Source of the DNA: Fragilariopsis cylindrus CCMP1102
Lineage: Eukaryota; Bacillariophyta; Bacillariophyceae; Bacillariales; Bacillariaceae
NCBI GenBank assembly: GCA_900095095.1
Contig: FMBT01000344.1
Span: 1-64,000, forward strand
Reading direction: 5' to 3'
DNA length: 64,000 nt
The position numbers and the translations under genes were made by a program. Positions 22,673-34,004 of the stretch are shown here, in pieces. Positions within the stretch are counted from its first letter, which is position 1. Every line of letters begins with the position of its first letter. The notes beneath the pieces were generated by a model, which made no database searches, had not been told where the DNA came from, and saw only the letters and a program-made list of their open reading frames with translations.

Positions 22673-23498
22673 ACTACAAGAAATGAGAGATTATAAAACT
22701 AATCTTTTTTCAGCATTATTTTGATCGTCGTACAGTGTATCTTCACTAAAACCACATCTAATTTAGCAGGTAATTAACAGCCAAAATTAATTTTCACAGG
22801 AGCACACGGTCTTAAGTTTTCAAACGTGAAATTCATTAAATTCGCGCAAACCAAATTATTTTGATTCGCCGAAAAGGGGCTATGGGAATTCAACAAGGCT
22901 AATAATTTGATTTATTTGTAATTTTTTGTAATAAATCTGAAATTTTTGTAATTTTTTGTAATAAATCTGAATTTTTTGTAATTTTTTGTAATAAATAGAA
23001 ATATTTGGCGATAAGTAATTTACTTAACCCTCCATCGTGTCTGACGATCGCCGTGTTGAAATTTTTATTTGGGGTTTCCGAGAAAATATTTGGGCTTATA
23101 GTTCGATTTTTTTGTAAATTTTTTAATTTTTTGTAATAAATATTAATTTTTTTAATTTTTTGTAATAAATATTAATTTTTTGTAATTTTTTGTAATAAAT
23201 AAAAAAAAATCGGCTTGTTGAGTTTCTTCAAAACTTTTTTCGGCGAAATTAGAACCAATTTTCGCGCGTTCAAATAATTTCCACGTTCGAAACTTCATGA
23301 CCGGGTGCTCCAGTTCTCTTACTAGTGCTTTCTACATGTTAATTTCTCTTAGTGCTTTTTACGTGTTAATGATGGTGGAATTTAGCGCTGATTTTTTCGT
23401 AAATACACCCACCACAGCACTTCGAGTACTTCGTATGTATCTTGAATGTTTAATGCATGATTCATTTTTTTAGAGTCTCTACGACGTATTAGAATAGT
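22673..23498. promoter_or_regulatory. Divergent intergenic region with AT-rich minisatellite
   Basis: 825 bp between the starts of glyoxalase I and the next plus-strand gene. It contains two clusters of a gtaattttttgtaataaat-type repeat. No specific promoter element is supported. Confidence 0.45.
22916..23203. repeat. Minisatellite, unit about 31 bp, two clusters
   Basis: The motif ttttttgtaataaat recurs about six times, in two groups (22916-22998 and 23107-23203), with small length changes in the T-runs. The spacer between the groups is unique sequence. Confidence 0.8.
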
Positions 23499-24969
23499 AT
23501 GAACACGATAAGCATCATCCTAACGGTCACAGTAGTTAGCATTATTCTTGGTCACTGGAGCCTCTTCTGCGAATCATTTTCAAGTGAAAGTCCAGTAAAA
23601 GTATCAGCTGTTAGCAGAACTTCCTCAATCGATCATCAAGAACAGAGAGGAAGAAACGCGTTTTTACCCACGTTAAATGCACATAATGAACCCTTTCAGG
23701 GCTGTCAGGATTGGGCCATAGATACTTCAGGTAGAACCGATGTTCGAAACCTATTGACACAACGGTCCATCCAATCGTTTATGTTTCTGTGCGTATTTAA
23801 TCGTAATAATCAATCACTACTGAACAAAAAGAATTAATTGTCACTCATTTGGTTTTTTAGTTGCCTCGATGCAATATAATACAGTACATGTTTTTCTGAT
23901 TACTCTACCATCTTACTTAGTGTTTCTTTTTATCTTTCTTGATGATAGTTGCGAAGAAATGCGCGACCCGCATTCTGTGAAGTGGATAGAAGACTTTTTA
24001 GAGACAAAAAATCTTCTTGAATTTCATGGAACTGGTCTCAACTTTTTGGCAGATGTACGTTGGGATGCTCCCTTATTAGCAATGTTAGATCAGCCAAAGG
24101 ATCAAATGATTGTCAGCGCAAAACGTCGTGGAGCAGGTCATGGTGGATGGAGTAAAAATAATCCTTACCTGAAAGAACGGTTTGTGGAGTTTAAGATTAA
24201 CATCGATCCCGCTTCGTTGACTGATCGAATTCTTGCAGTCAGAGAACAAATCGGTGCTGAGTGGGTAATCGACTTAGAAATTTTGGGCAGAGCGAATCAA
24301 CAGATCTTGGAGTCCTACTTTCAGATTGCGAAAGATGAGAGGAAAAAATTGGACAGTGATATTTCGACAACAACGGCATTCGAACGGACAGCCGTAAATG
24401 CGGTGAGTGTTCTTTTTCGTGTTGTTGTTGTTGTTGTTGTTGTCGTATTAGCATATCTATTGAACCGCTCATATTCCTTCTCTTTTCTCTAGCTCAATAA
24501 TCAAACAGCGTTTGGAGCAACTGGTTCGCCGTTTCGTAAGGGAAGTTTCGATCTGCTCTATAACCTTTGTACCCAAGCCAGCATCCACCGACTACTCCAC
24601 ACGTTGAACGAAATGCGAGAGGATTCTAACCGAGAATGGCTTCGTAATTTTTATATAGAACGCGTTGCTGATTTTTTTGATGGTGATCTGCCTTATGGTA
24701 GAGCCGATGACTTTATCGAAGAATTGCTGTTATCAACACCATCTATAATTCACAGCGAAGATAGCAAAATTTCACTGATCGATCCATATCGATTGGCGGA
24801 ACAGATAATAGAAACAAGGAATGATATCGTCTCCGAGTGGATCGAAGCGATGTCGTCAGTTAATGCTGACCATCAGGATGGGATAAGAAGAATTCTTCTT
24901 AACAAACGGATGAGTACATCGGACCAAAGTGGTAGCGGTAGTAGTACTAGTAGCGAAGGTTTTGAATGA
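23499..24969 (+). CDS. Unknown protein with plastid-type leader
   Basis: Join 23499..23788, 23949..24402, 24493..24969, 406 aa. The N-terminus is a signal peptide (IILTVTVVSIILGHW) followed by CES/FSSESP, consistent with plastid import. The mature part is soluble, with recognisable blocks such as DPHSVKWIEDFLE, RRGAGHGGWSKNNPY, GAEWVIDLEI and SFDLLYNLCTQASIHRLL, and a Ser/Gly-rich tail. I do not recognise the family; the GHGGWSKNNPY stretch looks like a conserved signature. Introns are GT-AG and keep the frame. Intron 1 contains a second AG (23859-23860) upstream of the chosen acceptor; using it would bring a stop codon in frame. Confidence 0.78.
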
Positions 24970-25173
24970 AAACATATCAAAGTAACGGAGTGAGTAGAAT
25001 GTATTTTACATACGATAAAGGCATATATGTATCTATTTAATTGAAGATAGACACAAGCGAGGATGGAGGGAGACGGAATCTGGGTTCTTGACTTCTTTCA
25101 AAATAGATATATTCCATTTCAGAAAAATACTTGATTTAGATTCTATTAATAAAAAAATTAGAGGTGTGAATAA

Positions 25174-26343
25174 TTATTTCTTGTTGCGTTTGCTTTTCTT
25201 TTCTATAAACTTCTTTGCCTCTTCGCGTCCGATAACTCGCATCCCAGATGCATCGGTAATTTTTTCTACCACTCCTGCATCTTCTAAATTTTTATTCATG
25301 ATAAGCGCTTGCGATGCAGCCATGCTATCGGCTTGTTCGTACAAATCTTTCATTTTTCCAAATATACTCTGGTCTTCTTCCTTAGCAGACGTTTCTTTTG
25401 TCTCGTCGTCAACTGCAGCAACGGGTGTTTCTTCCTTGTCCAAATCGAGGCTACTATCAGAAGAACCTGATATAGCTGTTGTTGTTGCTGTTGCTGTTGT
25501 GGTCGTCGTCGATATTTTATCGGCATCATCATCCATTACAACTTCAGATAGAGCTGCTATACGTTTCTTTTCCTTCCCCGATTGTCGCATTTTCTTACTT
25601 CTCTTAGCTACTTTACTGGTATTTTTTTGTTTCTTCTTAGTTCTCTGTTCACGTCGACGTTCTAATTCCTCGTATATCTTTTCGGCATTAAGTCTTTTGG
25701 TGTCAAATTCAGCTTCTGCCAATAATCCCGAACCACCTCCGAATAAAAGACAGAATACGCCACCGATTTTATTGATAAATAAAAATTTAGATATAGGATT
25801 CGCGACCACCCATCCAAAGCCACTCTGTTCTAAAATAGACAAATCGAGAGACGAGGGGCTATCGGAACGTAATTCCGTAAGGAATCCATTAAACGAAGCA
25901 AGACCAATTCCAAAAATTGCAAGTGTAGTGTAGAGTGCTACTCGCTGCCCACGATCTTTCGCAGCTTCAGTATTTGCCTCTGCCTGAAAAATTTCTTCTT
26001 TCAATTCCTCGGGTATTTTCGATTCGTAAACACTGAGAAATTCTAACAGTCGATTATGAAGACGCGTATCGCCGATTCGAATGTTGTTACCACGATCATG
26101 CTTCAAGTTAAATCCTTGCTGTCTTTGTTGTTGTTGCTGCTGTGATCGATATGATCCTATCACTGATGTTGTTATTATTGCTGTTTTGGCTCTTGTGGTT
26201 TGTTGGTTTGCTGGTACCACAGTAGTTACGAAACCAAAGGACTCATCGACACATTGGTTTAAGAAGACCGTGACGACAAACAACACAGCCGTCAAACACA
26301 AATAATTATGACGACGTCCGCCGCAAAAATAAGAAGATACCAT
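25174..26343 (-). CDS. Unknown plastid-targeted membrane protein
   Basis: Single exon, 389 aa. The leader has a hydrophobic core (LCLTAVLFVVTVFL), then DES/FGF and a basic, Thr-rich transit-like region. Two membrane segments are likely: about residues 130-152 (ALYTTLAIFGIGLASFNGFL) and about 180-205 (SKFLFINKIGGVFCLLFGGG). Next comes a highly basic stretch with many Lys and Arg (about 230-275), a Ser/Thr/Asp linker and a charged C-terminus ending KKSKRNKK. No known domain is recognised. The layout suggests a small thylakoid or envelope membrane protein with a long stromal tail; this is inference. It converges with the preceding gene across about 200 bp. Confidence 0.78.
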   Translation of the reverse strand: MVSSYFCGGRRHNYLCLTAVLFVVTVFLNQCVDESFGFVTTVVPANQQTTRAKTAIITTSVIGSYRSQQQQQQRQQGFNLKHDRGNNIRIGDTRLHNRLLEFLSVYESKIPEELKEEIFQAEANTEAAKDRGQRVALYTTLAIFGIGLASFNGFLTELRSDSPSSLDLSILEQSGFGWVVANPISKFLFINKIGGVFCLLFGGGSGLLAEAEFDTKRLNAEKIYEELERRREQRTKKKQKNTSKVAKRSKKMRQSGKEKKRIAALSEVVMDDDADKISTTTTTATATTTAISGSSDSSLDLDKEETPVAAVDDETKETSAKEEDQSIFGKMKDLYEQADSMAASQALIMNKNLEDAGVVEKITDASGMRVIGREEAKKFIEKKSKRNKK

Positions 26344-26816
26344 TTTTGTTTTTTGAGATGCTCAATGAAAGCAATTAATTGTTTCGCGGCTACCGTAAAG
26401 ATTGAATGGAACAACAATGGTTATATTCACAAGAAGAAGAAGACGGAGTTTTCTGATAGCGAACTTGTACAGTATGCTGTATCGTTTGTTGTTCAAATTA
26501 AAAATCTAGCAGAGCAGCAGCTTGGCTTTTCGTTATGAACAACGATGATTGATGTTGATTGTTGATTGAGCATTGATGGATAAGGACGGACTTTAACCCT
26601 AGCCTTAATTATCTTTAAGACCAGCCTGCGCGCATGCCGCATGCTCCCAAGAAATTCAAAATCCTCTTGATCTTAATAAAGCTAACTAAATTTAGGAACG
26701 TAACAGTAACGTTAAGTTAGTGTACCTGAAAAACAAAAAGCATTTAAACAGAAGAAAACCATCATTGTTAACAGTGTTAACACACCTATAACGATCAGTT
26801 CATCCACAAATAAATT
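26344..26816. promoter_or_regulatory. Divergent intergenic region
   Basis: 473 bp between the start of the plastid membrane protein and the start of the Nnf1-like gene. A short in-frame ORF overlaps it but shows no features of a real protein. No defined site supported. Confidence 0.4.
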
Positions 26817-27556
26817 ATGATGCCGAATGAAAGTAATACCGGCGAAAGCAGTAACTCGGTCGATAGGAAGAATCCTTCGCCTTCGGTTACCGTCAAAAAT
26901 AGCAATACAAATGCTGCAACATCTACGTCAATAACGTCAACCTATGAAAATTATCTTGCCTTGACTGAAAAAGCGCTCCAGAAGAGCCGGGAATCTCTCG
27001 ACACACGCGCTTTGATCCAGTTGGCATATGGTGATGACACTGCACATATTGGGGGAGTGATATGTTGATAGGTATTCTTGATGGCGTGTTGGAAAAGATA
27101 GTCAAAGAAACAGTCCTTCAAGAAGTGAAACGATATGGCACTTCATCCCCCAAGCAGCAACAGCAGGAGCAAGACGACGATGCAACAGCGAGGATGACTC
27201 CCCAACAACGTCTCAATAAGATCGATCAGGCCGTTTTAGATGTTATTGAATGGGAAGCGAGACGAGACCAAATCGAAGGCTTAGATGTCAAGTCTGCACG
27301 AGACGCTCTCAATAAGAATCTGTTGCCCGAAGGAGTCTCGATGGAGGATATGATCACCTATCGTGAACACGAACAAAGACTTAAAGCCCGAACAGCCCTG
27401 CAACAAGAATTACAAAGAATAGAAAAAGAAATATCGGTGTTGAAAGAAACGCGTACAAAGAAACAAGATAATCTTCGACAGCAACTGGGCCAGGTGGAAG
27501 AGGTAGAAAGAGAATTGGAAGCTTCTGCCAATGTCGTTGCCATGGTCACAACGTGA
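26817..27556 (+). CDS. Coiled-coil protein, possible kinetochore Nnf1/PMF1, one frame break
   Basis: Two overlapping frames join into one 246-aa protein if one G is added to the GGGGG run near 27054. The first frame then continues as IGGSDMLIGILDGVLEKI. After a Ser/Asn/Thr-rich N-terminus there is a helical domain (YENYLALTEKALQKSRESL through VKETVLQEVKRYG). A middle segment has LNKIDQAVLDVIEWE and LLPEGVSMEDM, and the C-terminus is a coiled coil. The order of helical domain, LD-containing helix, P-x-G-x-x-E-D turn, then coiled coil resembles Nnf1/PMF1 of the MIS12 complex. Sequence similarity in that family is low, so this is a hypothesis. The break is in a homopolymer and is probably a consensus error. 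Confidence 0.6.
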
Positions 27557-28635
27557 CTTCTTATATAAAGTTGGAAGTATGCACAAAGAATCTAGTCAGG
27601 GGGTCGTTATCTACCAAGTTACGTTGAAATAGTATGAGCGAGGACTATCAAGCTATAATTACTTTGACAATTAATGTATAATATTTAAAGATGACATAAA
27701 TTATGTTCTTATATACGTAAATCAAATGGTAAACTATTCCCCACTTGATGTAGCACGCTAGTTTGGATTAAAGTCGAAGTCGTATGAAGGTCACATCAAA
27801 AAAGACGGATACCAAGATATAGGATAAATTTTATGACGAGAATATCTACATATTATCTTTCATTCTGCTGTAGTTGTAGTAACTTCTATTCTGTTACACC
27901 GAGTACACATACATTTATTTCTCTTGACTCGTCTTAGATTTGTCTATAATCTGAAATATTTTTCATCCACACATCCACTTAGAATAACCAAATGTTTGAT
28001 GTAATATAAAGGTGCGTGTGTGTGTGTGGGGTGGGATGGGGGGGGGGGGGGGGTTAGGATGGTGTTGACTTACATAAGGATATATAATAATATCCTTCGT
28101 AGGAGCAGAGGTGGCGCCTGTAAACTGAGTCCAATGCTAAAAGAGTAACAAAAGGAAAAAGGCATCAGTTAGTTGCTGCTATATGGGTTCCCATTGTGAA
28201 GTGACAGGATCAAAATAGAGAGTAGTATGGACCAATTCATGGTCAAACACCAAACATATCCAGGTTTAAGTTGTAACTTAGTTAAAACTACACACATACT
28301 GTACATCAATAATACATAATAACACAGTTGTACTTCCTTAGCTTTTAACCAATTCATCGCGCCAAAATAATTCACCCTGACGCTTTACCACTGGTAGCTA
28401 GGTCCTAGTACTGTACAGTGCTGTACAATCCAATGATCATGATGTTTGTGTTTTAACGATGACAAAACTGTTGACAATGACACATTCCGATTTTTCCAAC
28501 AGAAACGAGCGTAATAGCAAGTTTAGTAAAATATTTAGAAAAGAAAGGAAAGGAATATATAAATTGTACTAGGTAGAATCTTACTATTGTCTTACTATAT
28601 ACAGAGTGTTAACATAGGCTACATGATCGTAAACC
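27557..28635. other. Intergenic with poly-G tract
   Basis: 1.08 kb upstream of the RAD5-like gene. It holds a (GT)n stretch near 28014-28027 leading into G-rich DNA with a G16 run (28038-28053). No gene supported. Confidence 0.55.
28038..28053. repeat. (G)16 homopolymer
   Basis: Sixteen G residues following a GT-rich and GGGGTGGGATGGG stretch; a potential G-quadruplex on the plus strand. Confidence 0.85.
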
Positions 28636-31600
28636 ATGGCTAGCAACAAAAAACGAGCAGCGGGTGGTGGTGGCTGCACAGAAGGAAGAAGCATAGTGGA
28701 AAAACTTGATATTTTGCGTTCATTAGGTGTGCCTGTTGTGGAGTCTGATCTTGCTAGATGTCTATCACAATCCGGTTGGAATGTAGAAATAGCTGCTGAA
28801 AGATTAATCACTGGCCAATTTAGACCCTCGAAGAAACCGAACAAGAAAATTAACTCCGACCTCAATATCAATACTAAAGCGAGCACCTCATCATCGCCAT
28901 CATCATCGTCACCATCGTCATTATCGCCGACTTCAGCATCATTCGGCTCAAACAAGACTCCACGACAAGCAACCACCCGAAAGAAAAGTGACCATCGTAA
29001 CGTTACTCCGTCATCGACTGGATCATTCAGAAAAGCAGAATCGAACATATCTCAGCCGTCACCAAAGCTTCCCAAAACCACGTCGACAAGTAATAGAAAT
29101 TGCAATGTAACCACTGATCGAATGGGAAAGGGAGGGAGCATAGATAATAGTTGGTGGCTTTTATGTCAACGTTGGGTCAGCGATGGAGTGAATCTAAAAC
29201 GTGATGCTAACTGCGAATACCAAGAAGAATTACACGTTCTGGTAGAAACATCATCGGCATCACCAAATAATGGGAGTAGGAATGATAATAGCAACAGTAA
29301 TCGGTATCAGCAAAACAAAACAAATAAAAACAATGACAACAGCCTGAGATTTCGGTCTGGGACGCGTCGTATTGAGGGAAGTTTCCCTCGTTATCTTTCA
29401 TTGATACTTGGTCCGCTACTTCGAAATCGGCTCGTTATAATAAAGGCTACTACGCTGATGGAAGAACGTCGATTAAATATTGGTTCTCAAGTAGCATTTA
29501 GCTTGTCGGTATGGATTGATCCGATCGAATTCTTCGCCATCTTCGATGATGATAACAACAACAACAGTAACAATAACAATAACGATGGAAAAACGACAAG
29601 TACCTCTGAACGTGACAGCAGCAAAGCCATCGGTGCCTCATATTCAAAACAATTTGTTGCCTCCGCAGCATATTCTGGCAATAACGGTGCTAACACAAAT
29701 CGACGGGGTCTAAATAACAATGATTGTAATAACAATAATTGCCGCGAGGCCGCCTTTTTGCTATTGCAATGGGCGCAACATGGAAAGCCAGAAGTCCAAA
29801 ACGACAATAATGCGAACAAACAGGCGGTATTGGGATCGGGATTGGGTGATGACGACGGCGATGATGATGACGATGATGACGATGATGACGAGAACGAAGA
29901 AGACGTCGATATGACGAAGTCCCTCGTCCACAAATCGGCGCTTGATGAGTTGGCTGCCATTCCTGATTGGGCTCAAGGCGTTCTCAGAACCGAGCGCAAC
30001 GAAACTAGTGGTATCACGAACGACAATGACGATGATGAAAACACAATGGATACACCTTCAGGTTTCAAAGACGGTGTTCAGCTTCGACCGTACCAAAAAC
30101 AGGCTCTATACTGGATGACTCAACGAGAAAAGAAAGTTGGCAGCGGTAGAAGTGAGTTAATTCAACTATTAAAAGAATTAGCCGGTGTAACGAAGCCAAT
30201 AGGAGGAGGCGATGACGATGAAGTGACTGTATTAGATACACAGAAGACGATCTGCTGTGATTGCGGTCCCGTCCAGGTCGATACTAATCGGGTAGAAGCA
30301 CCCTCGGTTGCTGCTTTTGCGAATAATATGTCTTTGACGGCGCACCACCACCCATTGTGGGAACAGCGATTTTTATGCAACGACCAACAACAAAAAGCTT
30401 TAAGTTTTTTCGTCCAACCTTGTTTTCGAAATGCAGCCGCTGCCCCTCCACCGCCCCCAGCTCCAGCTCGGGGTGGCATTCTTGCTGATTCTATGGGCCT
30501 GGGGAAAACCGTTCAATTGCTCTCAATGATGCAAGCAGATAAAGAAGATGAAGATGAAGATGAAAATGAAACTAGCTACTATGGGACACTAGTTGTAGCG
30601 CCCCTATCCCTTCTGCACCAGTGGGAGCAAGAAATAGAAACCAAAACACACCTTACGCACCGAATCCATTATAACGATGGAAAAAAGAAATTATGTGTGC
30701 GTTATGATAACATCGACGTTGTGTTGACTACCTATGGGACACTTCAGGCTGAATTTCGAACTCAGCAAAAGCAAAACGAAACGACAGGCAAGCTCCTATC
30801 CAAAATGTGGAAGAGAGTTATTCTGGATGAATGTCACATAATTAAAAATCATCAAACCCTTGTCGCCAAAGCATGTTGTTCGGTTCGTGCAGAAAGAAGA
30901 TGGTGTGTTTCGGGAACAATTATTCAGAACTCGCTACAAGACCTTTATTCCCTAATACGATTTCTTCGTCACGAACCATTCTGCGAAAAAGCATTCTGGA
31001 ATAGTACCATTACCAAGGTAGATTTTTCTGTTGCTTTAGATCGTGTTAAAAAAATTATTTGCCCAATCATGATACGTCGAACGAAAGAGACACTTGACAG
31101 AAACGGGAAGCCGATCTTAATCCTTCCTGAAATCGAGTAAGTGACTTGACTATTGTTTTTCTTCTTCATAGTGTCGTAAAAACCATCGCTCAAAGTTCTT
31201 CTGTTTCTTTTTATCTTCTAGCTACAAGTCGGTTACGGTAGAATTTTCTCTAGAGGAAAGACAGTTTTATGAGGCTCTTTACCGGAAATCATTCGACATT
31301 TTCAAAGGTTTTATCCAAGCCGGAAAAGCATCTTCATCTTGGCTCAAGATTTTCTCTTTACTGCATCGACTACGCCAGACCTGTTCTCACGTTGCCCTGA
31401 CTGTAAAGTCACACCTTGATGACGAAGAGTGGACGTCAAATATCGAAAACGAAGCTCCCACGAAAAAAAGAACAAACCAAGACCAAGAGAAGGATAAAGA
31501 CTCAATTGATTCATCTTTTCTGGAAGATCTTCATCAAAAATTCAAATCGATGCAAAGCAGAACAAATACTGTTAACGACGATTCAAACAATGAGTATGTT

Positions 31601-32808
31601 TCGTCAGTAGCTCAAATGCTCAATAATGCTATTCAAAATGAATCATCAGAGTTAAATGAAGAGTGTCCTATTTGTCTTGACGTCATTGATGTGGCGACGG
31701 AGCCTGTCCTCACCCCGTGCCTTCACATGTTCTGCAAAGGTTGTCTACTGGATTATACGACGAATGAGAGGCAGAAGAAACTATCAAATACAAAAACGGT
31801 AAATCCAATCTGCGTAAACAGTGGAAACTGCCCTGTTTGCTCTAAAGAAATCGACGATCGAAAGATTCTTCGAATGAAATATTCCAGTAGTGGAAAGATC
31901 CAGACTAGTTTCCTTCATCAACAGTATCAAGAAATTTCACCTGAAGATTCCTCTCACAACGAGGAAGATGTAGACGCCAGGAAAACTCTACAGACAGCCA
32001 TTAAAGGATCGAGTAGTTCGAAACTAGCAGCTATTCATAAAGAATTGCAAATTATTTGGGAAAAAGAACCAGGGTCAAAAGTGCTGATATTTTCTCAATT
32101 TTTGGGATTCCTAGATATCATACAGAAATCTTTCAAAACGAACGATATTCGCTACTCGCGATTGGATGGGTCCCTGAGCTTGAAGGATAGAATGAAGGTC
32201 CTTCGTGACTTTGGATGTGAATCTCCAGGATCCACCTCGTCTCTGAATTCAAATGCTGGATCGGTTTTGTTGATTAGTATGAAAGCTGGAGGAGTGGTAT
32301 GTATATTATATTGTTGTATTGTTGTTGACATTCTCAAATTGTACTGTAGAAATATCATCGAATATTTACTAACTGTCAAATGAACAAACAATTTTTTTGT
32401 ATTTGTTTCTTATTAGGGATTGAACCTTGTTGCAGCGAGAAGTGTCTTTATCGTTGGTAAGCAAATACAATATTATATTATAAGGGGTTATATTCTTAAG
32501 TTCTTTATATGCATGCATGACTAACCACATCATCTTTCTTTAACATTTTAAAAGACCCCTGGTGGAATTCCGCCGTTGAAGATCAGTGCGTCGACAGAAT
32601 TCATAGAATTGGCCAAACCGCTGAAAAGATTTACGTTCGGAAGTTTTTTGTGTCGAATAGTATCGAAGAGCGCATTCTTGAGCTACAAAAACGCAAGAAA
32701 AATATAGCCAGTGCCATTTTGTGTGACAAGGGAACTGCAGGAGCGGATGGAATAGGGGCTCGTCCGTCTTTGGAGGATTTCAGAATTCTTTTTGGAGACT
32801 TGACTTGA
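28636..32808 (+). CDS. RAD5/HLTF-type SNF2 helicase with embedded RING finger
   Basis: Join 28636..31136, 31222..32296, 32417..32456, 32555..32808, 1289 aa, no frame breaks. The N-terminus (about 15-55) has a UBA-like helix set (LDILRSLGVPVVESDLARCL). About residues 235-300 resemble the HIRAN region of plant RAD5 (RRIEGSFPRYLSLILGPLL). The SNF2 ATPase has motif I DSMGLGKT, motif II DECH and GTIIQN. The split is typical of Rad5/HLTF: a C3HC4 RING (CPICLDV, CLHMFCKGCLLD, CPVCSKEI) sits before the helicase-C part, with VLIFSQFLGFLD and DRIHRIGQ. Such proteins ubiquitinate PCNA at stalled forks and reverse forks. Long Asp, Asn and Ser runs interrupt the N-terminal half. All introns are GT-AG; exon 3 is only 40 nt. 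Confidence 0.93.
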
Positions 32809-33359
32809 TCAGCCATTAGGTAAGCGTAGTATAAAGGAAGCTTTTTTAGGGGGGGGGGGGGGGACTACACACCTTAACCAACAAAAATCAAGTGCAATGC
32901 ATGCAATGCTATTTTTTTGCAGTGTCGCGTCATCAAATGGAAACGACGATGCTTTTTTTACAACTGTTACTCTGTACTTCGGTATTTACTATGGACAAAG
33001 AAAAATCGAATACTTATTGGTCTAATTCTATGACATAAAAGATCGATCGAAATTGATGTCTTAACTAGAAAGCACCCATACATCTCTGAGGTCGCGGTAA
33101 CATTCATCACAATCTAGGCCGTATCCGCCTAGAACGTGCTTGCTATCTTATTTGGCCTTAGCTTTAGCAATTTTGGGCAGCGATTTTGAGCAAACGCTTA
33201 GCCAACGAACAAATAAATATAAATGGTAGCAAGTTTACTTCACTGTTGCGTTGTCGATGCAACACTGGCTACTTGTACTATACACAATAACGTTTATTGT
33301 GGTAGATCTATGCATATTTTACTTGCTTTGTTTGACATAGTATCATCCATTTCTTTCCG
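32809..33359. other. Intergenic, convergent RAD5-like / HPRT
   Basis: 550 bp between two 3' ends, with a G15 run at 32849-32863 only 40 bp after the RAD5-like stop. Nothing else recognised. Confidence 0.55.
32849..32863. repeat. (G)15 homopolymer
   Basis: Fifteen G residues just downstream of a stop codon, preceded by a T6 run. Confidence 0.85.
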
Positions 33360-34004
33360 TCATTTGAAACTAGAAGGATCGAGATCAATTCCCTTTTGAG
33401 AAATAACCCATATGTCTTGCGTATCTCTATACAATTCGTTGTAGTCGAGACCATACCCTACAATAAAATGGTCAGGTATAGAAAATCCAACATACTTTGC
33501 CTTACATTTCTGGGGCACTTTAATACGTTTTGAAAGAAGAGAGCAAACTTCCAATGATGCTGGGTTGACCTTTTCCTTCAAGATAGGAATCAAATGGGAT
33601 AGCGTCGTCCCGGTATCTACGATATCTTCAACTAGAATCACGTGTTTTTCCTTCAGACCTTCCAAATCTTTATCCAAAAGTCCCATCTTCACGTTTCCCG
33701 TAGAGCCCATCCCCTCATAGGATGACACTCTTATAAATTCCATACTGTATCCTTGTCGACAATCCTGCAAAGCGTCGAGTAAATGCTGGTAGAAAGGATT
33801 TGCTCCTTTCAACACGCAAACTATGACAGGTCGACAACCCCGGTAATCTTCATTGATCTGCACTGCTAAGGAGCGCACAACTTCTTTGATTTCTTCCTTG
33901 CTAATCATTAGACTGTCGAAATGGCCTTCATATTCTGTTGGATAAACACAATTCGAAGCATCAAGCTTCCTCGAGTCGTCAGGGATAATTATAGGGTCAA
34001 CCAT
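33360..34004 (-). CDS. Hypoxanthine(-guanine) phosphoribosyltransferase
   Basis: Single exon, 214 aa, the usual HPRT length. It catalyses hypoxanthine or guanine plus PRPP to IMP or GMP in purine salvage. The PRPP-binding signature VILVEDIVDTGTTL is intact (about 130-143). Also present are VLKGANPFYQHLL (the Lys-Gly dipeptide loop), a flexible-loop segment VSSYEGMGSTGNV, and the purine-binding end YVGFSIPDHFIVGYGLDYNE. No signal peptide and no C-terminal peroxisomal SKL, so probably cytosolic. Confidence 0.95.
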   Translation of the reverse strand: MVDPIIIPDDSRKLDASNCVYPTEYEGHFDSLMISKEEIKEVVRSLAVQINEDYRGCRPVIVCVLKGANPFYQHLLDALQDCRQGYSMEFIRVSSYEGMGSTGNVKMGLLDKDLEGLKEKHVILVEDIVDTGTTLSHLIPILKEKVNPASLEVCSLLSKRIKVPQKCKAKYVGFSIPDHFIVGYGLDYNELYRDTQDIWVISQKGIDLDPSSFK

